A DNA stretch of 34,247 nucleotides from a virus. This document shows positions 17,506 to 27,404 of the stretch, in pieces. The position numbers and the translations under genes are program-made. Positions within the stretch are counted from its first letter, which is position 1, and every line of letters begins with the position of its first letter. The DNA lies in IMG/VR virus record IMGVR_UViG_3300020411_000751, positions 1 through 34,247 of that record. The stretch is one strand, 5' to 3'. The notes beneath the pieces were generated by a model that did no database searches, was not told where the DNA came from, and saw only the letters and a list, made by a program, of their open reading frames with translations.

Positions 17506-19306
17506 ACGCATCGAATCCATTTTGTTTTGTTCCAGTTGTTCCACTATACCAACCTCCTGCATGCCAACCAGCAGCAAAACAACTATTATGACCTAAGGCA
17601 GCAATATCAGAATCAAGACTTGAGAAATCAACACCAGCTCCTCCGTTTGCATTTCCACCACATCTTGATACTGATTGACCATTACCACCAGCTCCTGCTG
17701 ATGCTGCAAGATCCCAAGCATAGTGTTGCATGTTTGAAGTTCCACATCTATATCCTCCATAGATTGTTGCACCTACACCTTGTTGTGTTCCAAGAGATGC
17801 AGTTGGTCTGTAACATCCTTGTACTTGCGAACCTACAGTACCCATATAAGATCCTTCGTTAGCAGCTCCAGCTGATTTTTCTTGAGAACCATTTGAGTGT
17901 TGTCCACCACCACCACCTAATGCAATTAGTTCTGCTGCATTTCCAGATATTCCAAATTTAGATGAGCCACCATTTTTTCCAACAGATGATCCACCACCTG
18001 TTCTAGTATGCCAAGCTGCTCCACTTTCACCAACTGTGTAATTGTAAACTGTATCTTTAACAACAGCATAAGATGCATGGTAAACTATACCACCACCTCC
18101 ACCTTTTCCTCCGTTGTGTCCAGTTCCTCCAGCTGCACCTATAACTACTGCTTTAATATTTCCAGTTACAGGAGATGTCCATGTTCCTGATCCGTAAGTT
18201 GAGAATGTTTGTAATGTAGGAGCTTTAACTAGAATAGTAAATTGTCTTGCTGAACCTGCTGCACTAGCACTATCAGTTGGTGTTACTTCGAATGTAGAAG
18301 TTGTATCTGAATTAACAGCAGTAGCTGTTCCTGACCAAGTACCATCATTATTTAAAGTTAATCCTCCAGGAATAGAACCAGAAGTTACAGCGTAAGTAAT
18401 TGTTTGACCTTGTGCATCACTTGCTGATAACGCTGTTACTCCTGATGCTGCTCTACCACTATCGTAAAGAGTACCAAGAGAACCTGCTGCCGTATTCCAA
18501 GTTGGAGCAGTATTTGGATTAACAGTTTGAGTAAAAGCTCTGTCTGCTGTTTTTGAATTTGCTGTTGCTCTAACTGTAAAATTATATGAAGTTGAACTAC
18601 CAACATTAGGAGATGTTCCTGTAATTAATCCAGAACTATTCATTGATAATCCAGTTGGTAATGCACCAGAAGTTATTGCATAAGTTACTGTATCTCCATC
18701 ACTATCAGTACAAGATAACTGAATATTTTGTGACATGTTATTGTATATGATAGGGAGGGTAGCATTTGTTTGCCATACAGGATTATTATCTACATTGATA
18801 ACATCAGCTAAAACAGCAGTTAAAGCATCACCATTTGTAACATGAATATCATATGGTTCTTTAGCATTAGTAAATTGTGATCTTGCTATTACAGCTGTTA
18901 TTTGAGTAGCACTATTTCTTGTTGTTGTTGTTGCTGTTACTTCACTAGCATCATTACCTATAAATTTAATTACAGCTCCTGTTTTAAAATTTTTACCTGT
19001 AATAACAAAAGTTTCGTTACCACCTAAATCTGTTTGAACATCAACAACATCAACAGAAGTTAATTGAGGAGGAGATAAAAAATCTGTTGTTCCAGTATTA
19101 TCTCTAAATTCAAAATTATTTGTTGTTGAATTATATCTTAATTGTCCTGTAGTTGTTCCTCTTTGACCAGTAGAACCTACAGATACTTTAGTACCTTCTG
19201 TACCTGTGTCATTTATGTTTTCAAATGAAACATCTAATTTTGCTGAAGGTATTTTATTGTTTGTTATACTTCCTGCTATTTTACTTAAATCTCTTGCTTT
19301 TGTCAT
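17459..19306 (-). CDS. Tail fibre/adhesin with TIG, He_PIG and Gly-rich domains, 615 aa
   Basis: ATG 19306 is chosen because GAGGTAAT directly precedes it, although the frame is open to 19330. A short N-terminal part is followed by a TIG/IPT-type beta domain (about residues 80-175), then two cadherin-like He_PIG repeats (about 180-265 and 270-360; motif ...GDTVTYAITSGALPTGLSMN). A glycine-rich C-terminal domain of about 230 residues follows, full of GGGG and GNGG runs, like phage distal adhesins. It probably recognises the host surface. It begins two bases after the stop of the preceding adhesin gene and overlaps the zinc protein gene. Confidence 0.85.
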   Translation of the reverse strand: MTKARDLSKIAGSITNNKIPSAKLDVSFENINDTGTEGTKVSVGSTGQRGTTTGQLRYNSTTNNFEFRDNTGTTDFLSPPQLTSVDVVDVQTDLGGNETFVITGKNFKTGAVIKFIGNDASEVTATTTTRNSATQITAVIARSQFTNAKEPYDIHVTNGDALTAVLADVINVDNNPVWQTNATLPIIYNNMSQNIQLSCTDSDGDTVTYAITSGALPTGLSMNSSGLITGTSPNVGSSTSYNFTVRATANSKTADRAFTQTVNPNTAPTWNTAAGSLGTLYDSGRAASGVTALSASDAQGQTITYAVTSGSIPGGLTLNNDGTWSGTATAVNSDTTSTFEVTPTDSASAAGSARQFTILVKAPTLQTFSTYGSGTWTSPVTGNIKAVVIGAAGGTGHNGGKGGGGGIVYHASYAVVKDTVYNYTVGESGAAWHTRTGGGSSVGKNGGSSKFGISGNAAELIALGGGGGQHSNGSQEKSAGAANEGSYMGTVGSQVQGCYRPTASLGTQQGVGATIYGGYRCGTSNMQHYAWDLAASAGAGGNGQSVSRCGGNANGGAGVDFSSLDSDIAALGHNSCFAAGWHAGGWYSGTTGTKQNGFDAYGGGGTQTGAVILKY

Positions 19307-19307
19307 A

Positions 19308-20336
19308 TTACCTCGCTGTGCAGGGTACATTGTTTGACCCTACTAATGTTGTTCCTATTGCATAATAAATATATTTATCATTATTTGCATTATATCCACC
19401 TACTGTATTTCTAGCTTTAAAACCATTAGAAAGAAAATCAAAAAATATATGGTCTTGATCTCCTGTATTATTATTTGCGGATATGTATGTACGAATAGGA
19501 TTAAAAGTATCTCTTTTAGTATCTAATAAATACCATGCTTGTGAATTACTATAATTTTTGACAAATACAAATTGTGGTTTAAATCCTGTATAAACAAATG
19601 CTCCATCTGTACTTCCATTTCCAATGTAAGAACCTACTTTGCTATAACCAGGAATACTTCTAAAAAAATAAGCTACACAAGTTTCGGAACTTGGATTAAC
19701 AGAACTAGAATTATCAACTTGATAATAAATTGAAGTAGGATCAGAATCTTTCCATAATGGAGCATCACTTTGAGCATCAGATGTATTAAGAACTACATAA
19801 TCTGTGTTATCAGTTTTATGATATACTGCCCAATAATTAGCATTTTCTAATCTTTTAGATATTATCATTTCAGGAACAGCTCCTAATCCGTGTGCTATCT
19901 TTGCTCCATCAACTCCATTTCCAGTAAATTTAATAATTGAAATACCTGAAGTTGCGTTCATAGAATAAGATGATGGAGTTATATCTGCACCTGTTGTATT
20001 AATTCCTGATGTTGTTCCTGCTTTCCAATTCCAAGATACTTGTGATGCACTATTAGTATTAATATCTCCACCATCTCCAATAGTAAAACCATCACTATCA
20101 AATGAAGTTAAACCACCTGCATAAGTTGCCTCAGCATTTGTGTTGTTTGTAGTTAGCCATTTAGTAACTCCTCTAACTGAATCCCAAAGAGTATGTCCAT
20201 TAGCATCATCTCGCCTTTTAATCCAGACCATATCTGGTTGGTGTCCAACTCCAGTTATACTTTGTGTACTACCTGTTCCTGTATAAAGTTTAGTATTAAA
20301 ATAATCTGTATATTTATTAATTGTAGTATAAGCCAT
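19308..20336 (-). CDS. Adhesin-like tail protein (DUF7483-like), 342 aa
   Basis: ATG 20336 shares a base with the upstream TAA (TAATG), so the open extension to 20360 is ignored. The sequence has two copies of the pattern G-x-x-P-x-x-V-x-x-K followed by a W-x-L-x-D-x-x-R-x block: HQPDMVWIKRRDDANGHTLWDSVRG and FKPQFVFVKNYSNSQAWYLLDTKRD. I associate this with DUF7483 in marine phages. Beta-rich with many Ser/Thr/Asn, no signal peptide. It is a likely receptor-binding or decoration part of the tail. Confidence 0.8.
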   Translation of the reverse strand: MAYTTINKYTDYFNTKLYTGTGSTQSITGVGHQPDMVWIKRRDDANGHTLWDSVRGVTKWLTTNNTNAEATYAGGLTSFDSDGFTIGDGGDINTNSASQVSWNWKAGTTSGINTTGADITPSSYSMNATSGISIIKFTGNGVDGAKIAHGLGAVPEMIISKRLENANYWAVYHKTDNTDYVVLNTSDAQSDAPLWKDSDPTSIYYQVDNSSSVNPSSETCVAYFFRSIPGYSKVGSYIGNGSTDGAFVYTGFKPQFVFVKNYSNSQAWYLLDTKRDTFNPIRTYISANNNTGDQDHIFFDFLSNGFKARNTVGGYNANNDKYIYYAIGTTLVGSNNVPCTAR

Positions 20337-21703
20337 TATAAATTTAATCCTTTCGTACAAAGAGCTGTATAACCTGCTGGTACATCATACTCAAATATTC
20401 CTAATCCACTTGCATTAGTTCCTGCACTAGATACTGCTGTTGTTCCAAAGTACCCATTCCCAAAGTTATATTCTAAATTTCCATTTTCTACTGAACCTAT
20501 TGCACCAAAATGATCAACTCCTATTGTTATTCCTGAATACATAGCATTAGTAGTTGTTCCATTTTCTATTTCAGTTTCAGTTGCACTATTCATCCAAGTA
20601 CCATTAATACCTTGCCAAATTGTTCCATTATCTGCATCAAAAGCAATACTTATAATTTCTCCATCATTATATACTGGATGCCAATTTCCGCCTGAAGAAG
20701 AACCAGTATATTTAACTTGAGTATTAGCATTATTATAAGAAATCCAAACATCATTTCTATCTCCTAACCAAGATTGACCACCTGCAAGATAATTCCAACT
20801 ATCTACATCTCCACCAAATTTTCCAATACCTAAAGCTACATTTCCAGTTTGTTTAACTTCCCAATACCATTTACCTTTATTCACTCCTAGTGTACTCATG
20901 TGACCTCTCCAATTTCCACTTCTTGTAACTTTTGTATTTCCGTTAGAAAATGTTAAAGCAGGAGAGCCTCCACTCTCAATTTGTAATTGGTTTATTGTAG
21001 CAAAAACATTGCTTGGACAGTCTTCTGATTTTGTAAGTGTACCTGCACCTACTGCCCAATCATTAGAATTAGATGATTGGTCTGTAACTGTATTACCATC
21101 TTTTAAAATTGTAAATCCATTATTACCCATTGTAATAGTAGGTGCTGTATTTATTTGCCATTCGCCTGTTGTTGAATCGATGGAACCAAATGTAGATGCT
21201 TGATAAGCTGTTCCATCTACATAATGAAAATATGATATGTAACCATCAAATAATTGAGTATGACTTTCAGTTCCAGAAATTGTAAAAGTATTATTAGTTT
21301 GTGCTAATTGAATACCCCAATCCATATTTTGAGTTATGTTAGTTGTAGTTTTTGTATATCCACCTAAGTTATCTACATTAACTCCATTAATATAAAGTTT
21401 GATTCTATCAGCTTCTGTTGATTCTGTTGAATCTCCTACTAATACAAGATGATACCAAGCATTTGTATCTCTAAATACTTTATTTGTTGTCCAATTTACT
21501 CTATCAGTTCCACCTTCTGCTGCAAAAATCATAAGTTGATCATCAGTTTCAAATTTTGCATAAAGTCTATCATTACTATCTTTATAACCTTGAAATAATC
21601 TTTGTTCTGTACCAAGTTTGCTTCTTTTAAACCAACACGATACTGTAAATTTTTTTGCATTTGTTGCTGTTCCTTGATTTTTATGTAAATATGTACTAGC
21701 CAT
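20336..21703 (-). CDS. LamG-like plus SPRY domain tail adhesin, 455 aa
   Basis: Residues about 1-200 look like a concanavalin/LamG jelly roll (KKFTVSCWFKRSKLGTEQRLF, WYHLVLVGDSTESTEADRIKLYINGV). Residues about 255-440 look like a SPRY/B30.2 domain (GKWYWEVKQTGNVALGIGK, DGEIISIAFDADNGTIW). Such domains bind carbohydrate or protein surfaces. It is coupled at both ends to the neighbouring adhesins by one-base overlaps. Probably part of the host-recognition apparatus; the partner is unknown. Confidence 0.85.
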   Translation of the reverse strand: MASTYLHKNQGTATNAKKFTVSCWFKRSKLGTEQRLFQGYKDSNDRLYAKFETDDQLMIFAAEGGTDRVNWTTNKVFRDTNAWYHLVLVGDSTESTEADRIKLYINGVNVDNLGGYTKTTTNITQNMDWGIQLAQTNNTFTISGTESHTQLFDGYISYFHYVDGTAYQASTFGSIDSTTGEWQINTAPTITMGNNGFTILKDGNTVTDQSSNSNDWAVGAGTLTKSEDCPSNVFATINQLQIESGGSPALTFSNGNTKVTRSGNWRGHMSTLGVNKGKWYWEVKQTGNVALGIGKFGGDVDSWNYLAGGQSWLGDRNDVWISYNNANTQVKYTGSSSGGNWHPVYNDGEIISIAFDADNGTIWQGINGTWMNSATETEIENGTTTNAMYSGITIGVDHFGAIGSVENGNLEYNFGNGYFGTTAVSSAGTNASGLGIFEYDVPAGYTALCTKGLNL

Positions 21704-24081
21704 TAGTTAAATTGTCCTCCACCTGTTGCACCAAATGTAGATTGTAATGTAAATACTCGGTCACTAGTTTGTCCTTGTGCATCTGTTGCCCTAATTGTAA
21801 AAGTATATAATGTTGGTGATGTACTTGAACCACCAAAATCACTTGTAGTAATAACTCCAGCTGTAGACAACGCACAGTTGGCTTGAGAAGCGTTTGTTAA
21901 AACTAAAGGAGAAGATACTTCTGTAAAAGTAACTGTATCTCCTGTTGCTGCTACCGTTGTTATTGTTCCATTGAAATTACCAGCTACTGATCCTAAAGAA
22001 CCTGCTGATGTTGTCCAAGAAGGTGCATCACTTACATTTAATGCACTAGCTCCAGATATAACTGAATTACCATCTGGGTTTTCAACTCTAACTCTGTAAT
22101 TTGCTGAATCAACAGTTAATGTAAAGTTTGCTGTAATTGATGTAGCAGAAGTATAAGTTACCGAACTTGCTTCATACCATATTCCTGTTGAAGTATTAAT
22201 TGCGTGTACTCTTGGTATTGCTACAAAATTTGTTCCTGCAATAACTACATTAGATGGATCGTTAGTAATAACACTTGGAGTTAAACTTGATATTGTAGGT
22301 TTAGTTTCACCTACTGTAACTGTACCACCTAATGCTACTGCTGATCCGTTAATTGTAATTGAATTATTAGCAAGATGAATATTATCTATTGAACCATCTG
22401 CTACATGTTCACTATTAATACTATCATCTGCAATTTTATCTCCATTAACAGCATCAGCACCAATTTTATCTCCTGTTACTGCACCTGTATTTAATTTAGC
22501 AGTTGTTATTCCAAGATCTGCAATTCTTGCAATGTTTAAAGTTCCTGAAGAAATATTTGCAGCATTAATTGAAGCTACATTAAATGTACCATAAGCAACT
22601 ATATCTACAACATCACCATTAGATAAAGGTGAAGCAAATACTACTGAAGTACCAGAAGTAATTGTAATATCAGCTGCTGACATACGAACCCCATTAACAA
22701 AAACATCAGCGTACCCTGCATCATAAGCAAGAGTGTTTCCGTTTGCATCTGCACCAGTTACATTAGAAACTGCACCTGTAATATTATATGTATATCTTTG
22801 AGAAGTTCCATTAACTGTTGAACCTGCTGCTGCCCAACCAGAAGTTTTGTAAACTTTTAATTCATTAGCTGTCGTATCGAAATAAAGATCACCCACATCT
22901 GTTGAAGAAGTTGGTGCTGAAGATGAAACTCTATATCTTTCACCAAAACTATTAACGCCAGTAATATTTGAAGCAACTGTATTAACATTTGCAATATCAT
23001 TTCCAACAAGTGAAAGGTTAGTATTATTGTTTGCTACAGTTGTTATATTTGAAGCATTGTTTGCTAATGTTGTTAATCCAGTTGTTCCAGCTAGTGTTGT
23101 AATATCTGCAGATATACCTGCTAAAGTATTGATGTCAGAAGCATCTCCTGCTACTGTATTTATATTTGTTGAATTAGCATTAACAGCGTTTATATTTGTT
23201 GCGTTTCCAGCAACAGCATTAATATTTGTTGCATTACCAGCTACTGAGTTAACATTAGATATAGCTCCTGCTACCGTATTAACATTAGCTATATCATTAC
23301 CTACTGAATTAACATTAGCAACATTAGCTGCTACTGTATCTATTTCAGAAGTTGTTTCATTTAAATCATCTGCTACTGTTTCAATTTCAGAAACTGTTTC
23401 AGCTAAATCATTTGCAACAGCAACTACTTTAGTAATATCTGCTGCTACCGTATTAACGGATGTAATATTACTAGCTACTGTATTTATGTTTGTTGCATTT
23501 CCTGCAACTGAAGTTACATTTGCTGCAATACCAGAAACTGTAGTTACATCTGTTGCTATTGCTGCAATAGTATTTACATTTGTAATATCTTGTGAAAATT
23601 CTAAAGCTGTACCACCAGAATTAACTGATAAAATTTTATTTGCAGCTAATTCAGGAAAAGTAAGATTGTAAGTTGATGCAGTTGTTGATGCAGCTCTTGG
23701 AGAGAATTTTAAATCTCTTTCAAGCTGTTGACACATAGCTATAATTTTATCTAATTCATCATTTAATGAAGATATTTGAAAAGCTCCTGAAGTAGGAAAG
23801 TCAGTAGATCTTGATATTGCTAAATCTCTAAAAATTGTAATCTTATCATCAAGAGTGGCACCCCCACCTAATGTAATTGATCCTCCACCTGAAACACCTG
23901 CTCCAGTTACAGAATATTGTGAAGCTGATGATGGTGAAGCATTGTATGTTAACAATGAAGTACCGTTGTAAACTTTAATATCGTTTACTGTGAAAAATTC
24001 AAAAGGAACAGAAAAACTTGTCTGTCCTGATGTTGCTGTATATTGAACTCGAGGTTCTGTATCAGAAATAGTAATAGCCAT
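21703..24081 (-). CDS. Tail fibre with T7 gp17-like N-terminus, 792 aa
   Basis: The first 130 residues match the T7 tail-fibre N-terminal domain that plugs into the tail (PRVQYTATSGQTSFSVPFEFF, DDKITIFRDLAISRSTDFPTSG). Residues 165-380 are a run of about twenty 10-residue repeats of the form VNTVAxNxTN, probably a trimeric fibrous shaft. A linker follows, then a TIG-like beta domain (about 600-690) and a He_PIG-like end. It anchors the adhesins downstream to the tail. Its start is coupled to the internal virion gene upstream by a one-base overlap. Confidence 0.92.
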   Translation of the reverse strand: MAITISDTEPRVQYTATSGQTSFSVPFEFFTVNDIKVYNGTSLLTYNASPSSASQYSVTGAGVSGGGSITLGGGATLDDKITIFRDLAISRSTDFPTSGAFQISSLNDELDKIIAMCQQLERDLKFSPRAASTTASTYNLTFPELAANKILSVNSGGTALEFSQDITNVNTIAAIATDVTTVSGIAANVTSVAGNATNINTVASNITSVNTVAADITKVVAVANDLAETVSEIETVADDLNETTSEIDTVAANVANVNSVGNDIANVNTVAGAISNVNSVAGNATNINAVAGNATNINAVNANSTNINTVAGDASDINTLAGISADITTLAGTTGLTTLANNASNITTVANNNTNLSLVGNDIANVNTVASNITGVNSFGERYRVSSSAPTSSTDVGDLYFDTTANELKVYKTSGWAAAGSTVNGTSQRYTYNITGAVSNVTGADANGNTLAYDAGYADVFVNGVRMSAADITITSGTSVVFASPLSNGDVVDIVAYGTFNVASINAANISSGTLNIARIADLGITTAKLNTGAVTGDKIGADAVNGDKIADDSINSEHVADGSIDNIHLANNSITINGSAVALGGTVTVGETKPTISSLTPSVITNDPSNVVIAGTNFVAIPRVHAINTSTGIWYEASSVTYTSATSITANFTLTVDSANYRVRVENPDGNSVISGASALNVSDAPSWTTSAGSLGSVAGNFNGTITTVAATGDTVTFTEVSSPLVLTNASQANCALSTAGVITTSDFGGSSTSPTLYTFTIRATDAQGQTSDRVFTLQSTFGATGGGQFN
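22942..23589 (-). repeat. Tandem degenerate 30-bp repeats coding the fibre shaft
   Basis: The DNA codes about twenty imperfect 10-residue units (consensus VNTVAxNxTN). Because unit lengths are exact multiples of three, copies can be lost or gained without breaking the fibre frame, a likely route to fibre-length change. On the opposite strand the repeats create a long but meaningless open frame. Confidence 0.85.
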
Positions 24082-27000
24082 TATTTAAATCTTAGTCCTT
24101 TTTGTATGTCGTCAAACAACCAGTCCAGATACCATATATTCTGAAGTGGTATCAATCTACGCACATTCTTTGCTGTGTGGTGATTATATTTATTTCCAAA
24201 TACATCAAATAAAATGTCAGCAATATTGTAAAGCTGTCCTCCGGTAGCTCCACCTATTGTTCCTGCTTTCCATCTCATTGATGATCCGTATGGTTTAGAT
24301 TCTCCTAACATAGGAGAAATTCCAATATTGTTATTTGATAATGTTTCTATAGCTTTATTTATATCTGTATAAATTCCACCTAATCCAGATCTATCAAATC
24401 CATTAAGTAATTTTTGTGTTAATGATAATTTTGAATAATCTCTATTAAATCTAGTTTTGTGATAGATAGCATCTATAACCATACCAGATCCTAATAAAAG
24501 CAATGCACCAAATAAAAAATCTCCATCTGCTTCTTGCATACCTCTCATTAACATTCTTTGTTGTGCACCCATTGCAAATTTTTTAAATTGAGCCAAAACA
24601 GAACCTAATTCGTAACTCATCCATTTAGGAGTATCTCCTAAACCTGGAGTTACAATTGCAATATTAATATCTTTATTTAGAGCTTCTCTAAAAGCTGCTC
24701 TTGCTCCATCATCTGTCCAAGAAGCAGTATTAGCCATAAAATTATATTTTGCTTTTGTTCCATGTTCTTCAAATTGTCTAGCTATTCTTTTAGCCATTTG
24801 TTGATCAATACCAGAACTAGCTAAAGCAGTTTTCCATTTATCTGCTAACTGTCCTCCTTTAGACCATTTAATAGAGTCTTCAAGTATTCTAGAACCAATT
24901 GTTACCGAAGCTAATGCTTTTGCAAATTCTGTCCATCTAGACATCATGTTTACATACATAAAGTTTAAATGAGCTAGTTGTCCCATTCCTCGTTCTATTT
25001 TATTTGCAACACCAAACATATCTCCAATATCTCCCATAAGCATTGCTCTTTGTCCTGTAATTAAATCCCATGCTTCTCCTGCTGCTCTACCTTCTGCTTT
25101 TCCTAATTTAAATAAATTACCATCTGCAAGAAAATTACCTAATAATTCAAATTGAGTTCTAAATCCTCTTTTAACTCCAGAAGTCATAACAACACGAGCT
25201 ATATCTGGAGCTGCTGCCATAAATCCTGTAAGCATAGTTAATGTATTATAATGTTTCATTGTTCTCATTGCAGTAGAATACCAAGCGTGAGGATTAGAAG
25301 GCAATCCAAAAGTACCTCTAACTAATTCTATTGCTGCTTCTAAATCTGATAAAACTTGATCTCTTTCTTTAATAAGAGCAATTCTTTCTTTACCTTTTTT
25401 ACCAACTAATTTTAAAGCATATTCATTAGCAACAGATAGTAAACCTGGATCTGTCATAGATTCAGCTTCTGAAATATATTTATATCCTTTACCATTAGGA
25501 TCTCCAAATTTTCTAGTAAGAAGAATATCTGGTATCATTTGTCTAGAATATGCTTTAGCAAGACCGAATATATCTCCCATAATAAAACCTTGCTCAATCA
25601 TTTTTACTTGAGCTTCAGCATCTAAATTTAATGTTCTAGCTCTTAATGATCTAGCATATCTATCTTTATTAAAGATAAATCTTTTATGTGCTAAAAATTC
25701 ATCTAAACCTTTAACACCACCTTTTCCATATGCTTCCCATTCTTCAAGCCATTTTTTCCAAGGTGTTTTTTCAAATCTTTGAAAAGGAAAATAATTAGAC
25801 AAATCTTCTATTAAATCATCCAATGCTTTTTTATTCATTGTGATGCCTAATCTTCTATTATTATCAATTATAATTTGTCTAAATCCTGCTTTGTTAGCAT
25901 CAATATTATTTTTAAGATAAATTCTATTTATATAATTATCTACTTTAGAACCTGATTTAATTCTGTCATGTAATTTTTTTAATGAATCTATATTAGCTTG
26001 AATTTCATTAATAGTATATTGTACTCTAGTTTTTGAAGATGGTTCATAAAAATCAACTGTCTTTTCTTGTTTGATTCTCATTTTTTTTAATGTTTCTTCC
26101 CATAGTTTTAATTCTTTTACTACTGGCATTTCTCTAATACCTAGTTCATCTATTTCTTTCCATAGTTTGTCATAAACTTTATCACCATAAATACGAGATG
26201 ATTCATAAACTTCAGGGACACTATGTTTTTTTAATATTCTTGCTTTTGCTACTTCTTGAGAAAATTCACTTAAAGTATAATGATTAGGAGTCATTCTATT
26301 ATGTAAATGTAAACCTATTTGAGTTTTGGGTTTTGCATTTTCACCTTGTACTCTAGCTATATATTCTAAATATTTATTTCTAACTGCCATGTGAGCTTCT
26401 AGCTCATCTACTCTCATAACTTTCATTTTAGTTTCAATAGATCCTGTACTAGCACTCCAATCTTGAGCTTTAGTATTTTTAATTTTTATTAAAGGAGTAT
26501 CTAATATATCTCCCATCATTCTCTTAGCAGTAAGAGATGATGATTTAACTACTCTAAATACAGGAGTCCATGGCCCATCTTCACCAAACCATTTTAAATG
26601 AGTTTTAACAAATTCTTCTCCTTCCATTCTTTTTTTAGGAGTGTTAGCTATATTATTACTTTTAATACCTTGTGAACCTACACTACTTGGTGGAGAATCT
26701 ATTTTATTAGCATCAACTAATATACCATCTTCATATATTTTAGTTTGACCTGTTTCATCTAATTTAGTTGTTATTTTAGGAACAGCAGTTTTGTTATATG
26801 TTTTATCTAATTCAACAACATCATCTACTACTTTAGCTGGAATATCACTTGTAAATTTATTTAATGCCATTGGTATTACATAACCACCTGCTGCTATCCA
26901 TGGAACAATGTCATCTGCTCTATGAGGATCTATATTTTGTTTTACTAATTCTTCTGCTGTAAGCATAGAGCCAAATGCAACAGATGATCTTGCTGCTTTA

Positions 27001-27404
27001 GCTTTCCAAGCCACATAAGTAGAAGGATCTGTAACAGCTCCTATTATTCTACCAAGAAAATAATAAGGTGATTCTTTTTGAATAGTAGCATTGTGATTCA
27101 TTTCATCTAATAACCATTTAGTTTCTTGAGCACTTTTACTAAACATAAATTTATCATGTATAGATTCCATACCTATTAATTGAGGATCTGTTTTGTAATT
27201 ATAATTTTCATCATCAACAAAATTCTTTTTATCCATGATTTCATCATATAAATATTGTCCACCCATAACAAAAAGGTTTTCATCAGAAATACCATCCCAT
27301 GTATCTCTGAAAGGTTGAAACTTTAAAGTTTTTTGAGCTTCCATAGCTCTTTTCTCTCTGGTTTCCCAATCCATAGGTTTTTGTTGAGTATAAAAAGTTC
27401 CCAT
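24081..27404 (-). CDS. Large internal virion protein, 1107 aa
   Basis: A very large, mostly helical soluble protein in the position of T7 gp16, directly before the tail fibre and after another giant protein. Short hydrophobic stretches occur late (about 945-975, FLFGALLLLGSGMVIDAIY), compatible with insertion into the host envelope during DNA ejection. I do not see a lytic transglycosylase signature like that of T7 gp16. The assignment rests on gene order and size. One-base overlaps at both ends show tight coupling. Confidence 0.75.
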   Translation of the reverse strand: MGTFYTQQKPMDWETREKRAMEAQKTLKFQPFRDTWDGISDENLFVMGGQYLYDEIMDKKNFVDDENYNYKTDPQLIGMESIHDKFMFSKSAQETKWLLDEMNHNATIQKESPYYFLGRIIGAVTDPSTYVAWKAKAARSSVAFGSMLTAEELVKQNIDPHRADDIVPWIAAGGYVIPMALNKFTSDIPAKVVDDVVELDKTYNKTAVPKITTKLDETGQTKIYEDGILVDANKIDSPPSSVGSQGIKSNNIANTPKKRMEGEEFVKTHLKWFGEDGPWTPVFRVVKSSSLTAKRMMGDILDTPLIKIKNTKAQDWSASTGSIETKMKVMRVDELEAHMAVRNKYLEYIARVQGENAKPKTQIGLHLHNRMTPNHYTLSEFSQEVAKARILKKHSVPEVYESSRIYGDKVYDKLWKEIDELGIREMPVVKELKLWEETLKKMRIKQEKTVDFYEPSSKTRVQYTINEIQANIDSLKKLHDRIKSGSKVDNYINRIYLKNNIDANKAGFRQIIIDNNRRLGITMNKKALDDLIEDLSNYFPFQRFEKTPWKKWLEEWEAYGKGGVKGLDEFLAHKRFIFNKDRYARSLRARTLNLDAEAQVKMIEQGFIMGDIFGLAKAYSRQMIPDILLTRKFGDPNGKGYKYISEAESMTDPGLLSVANEYALKLVGKKGKERIALIKERDQVLSDLEAAIELVRGTFGLPSNPHAWYSTAMRTMKHYNTLTMLTGFMAAAPDIARVVMTSGVKRGFRTQFELLGNFLADGNLFKLGKAEGRAAGEAWDLITGQRAMLMGDIGDMFGVANKIERGMGQLAHLNFMYVNMMSRWTEFAKALASVTIGSRILEDSIKWSKGGQLADKWKTALASSGIDQQMAKRIARQFEEHGTKAKYNFMANTASWTDDGARAAFREALNKDINIAIVTPGLGDTPKWMSYELGSVLAQFKKFAMGAQQRMLMRGMQEADGDFLFGALLLLGSGMVIDAIYHKTRFNRDYSKLSLTQKLLNGFDRSGLGGIYTDINKAIETLSNNNIGISPMLGESKPYGSSMRWKAGTIGGATGGQLYNIADILFDVFGNKYNHHTAKNVRRLIPLQNIWYLDWLFDDIQKGLRFK

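Noticed and set aside
23027-23671. A 214-codon plus-strand open frame
   Set aside because: Exactly antisense to the fibre repeat region; the low-complexity Ala/Val/Thr product is the shadow of the 30-bp repeats.
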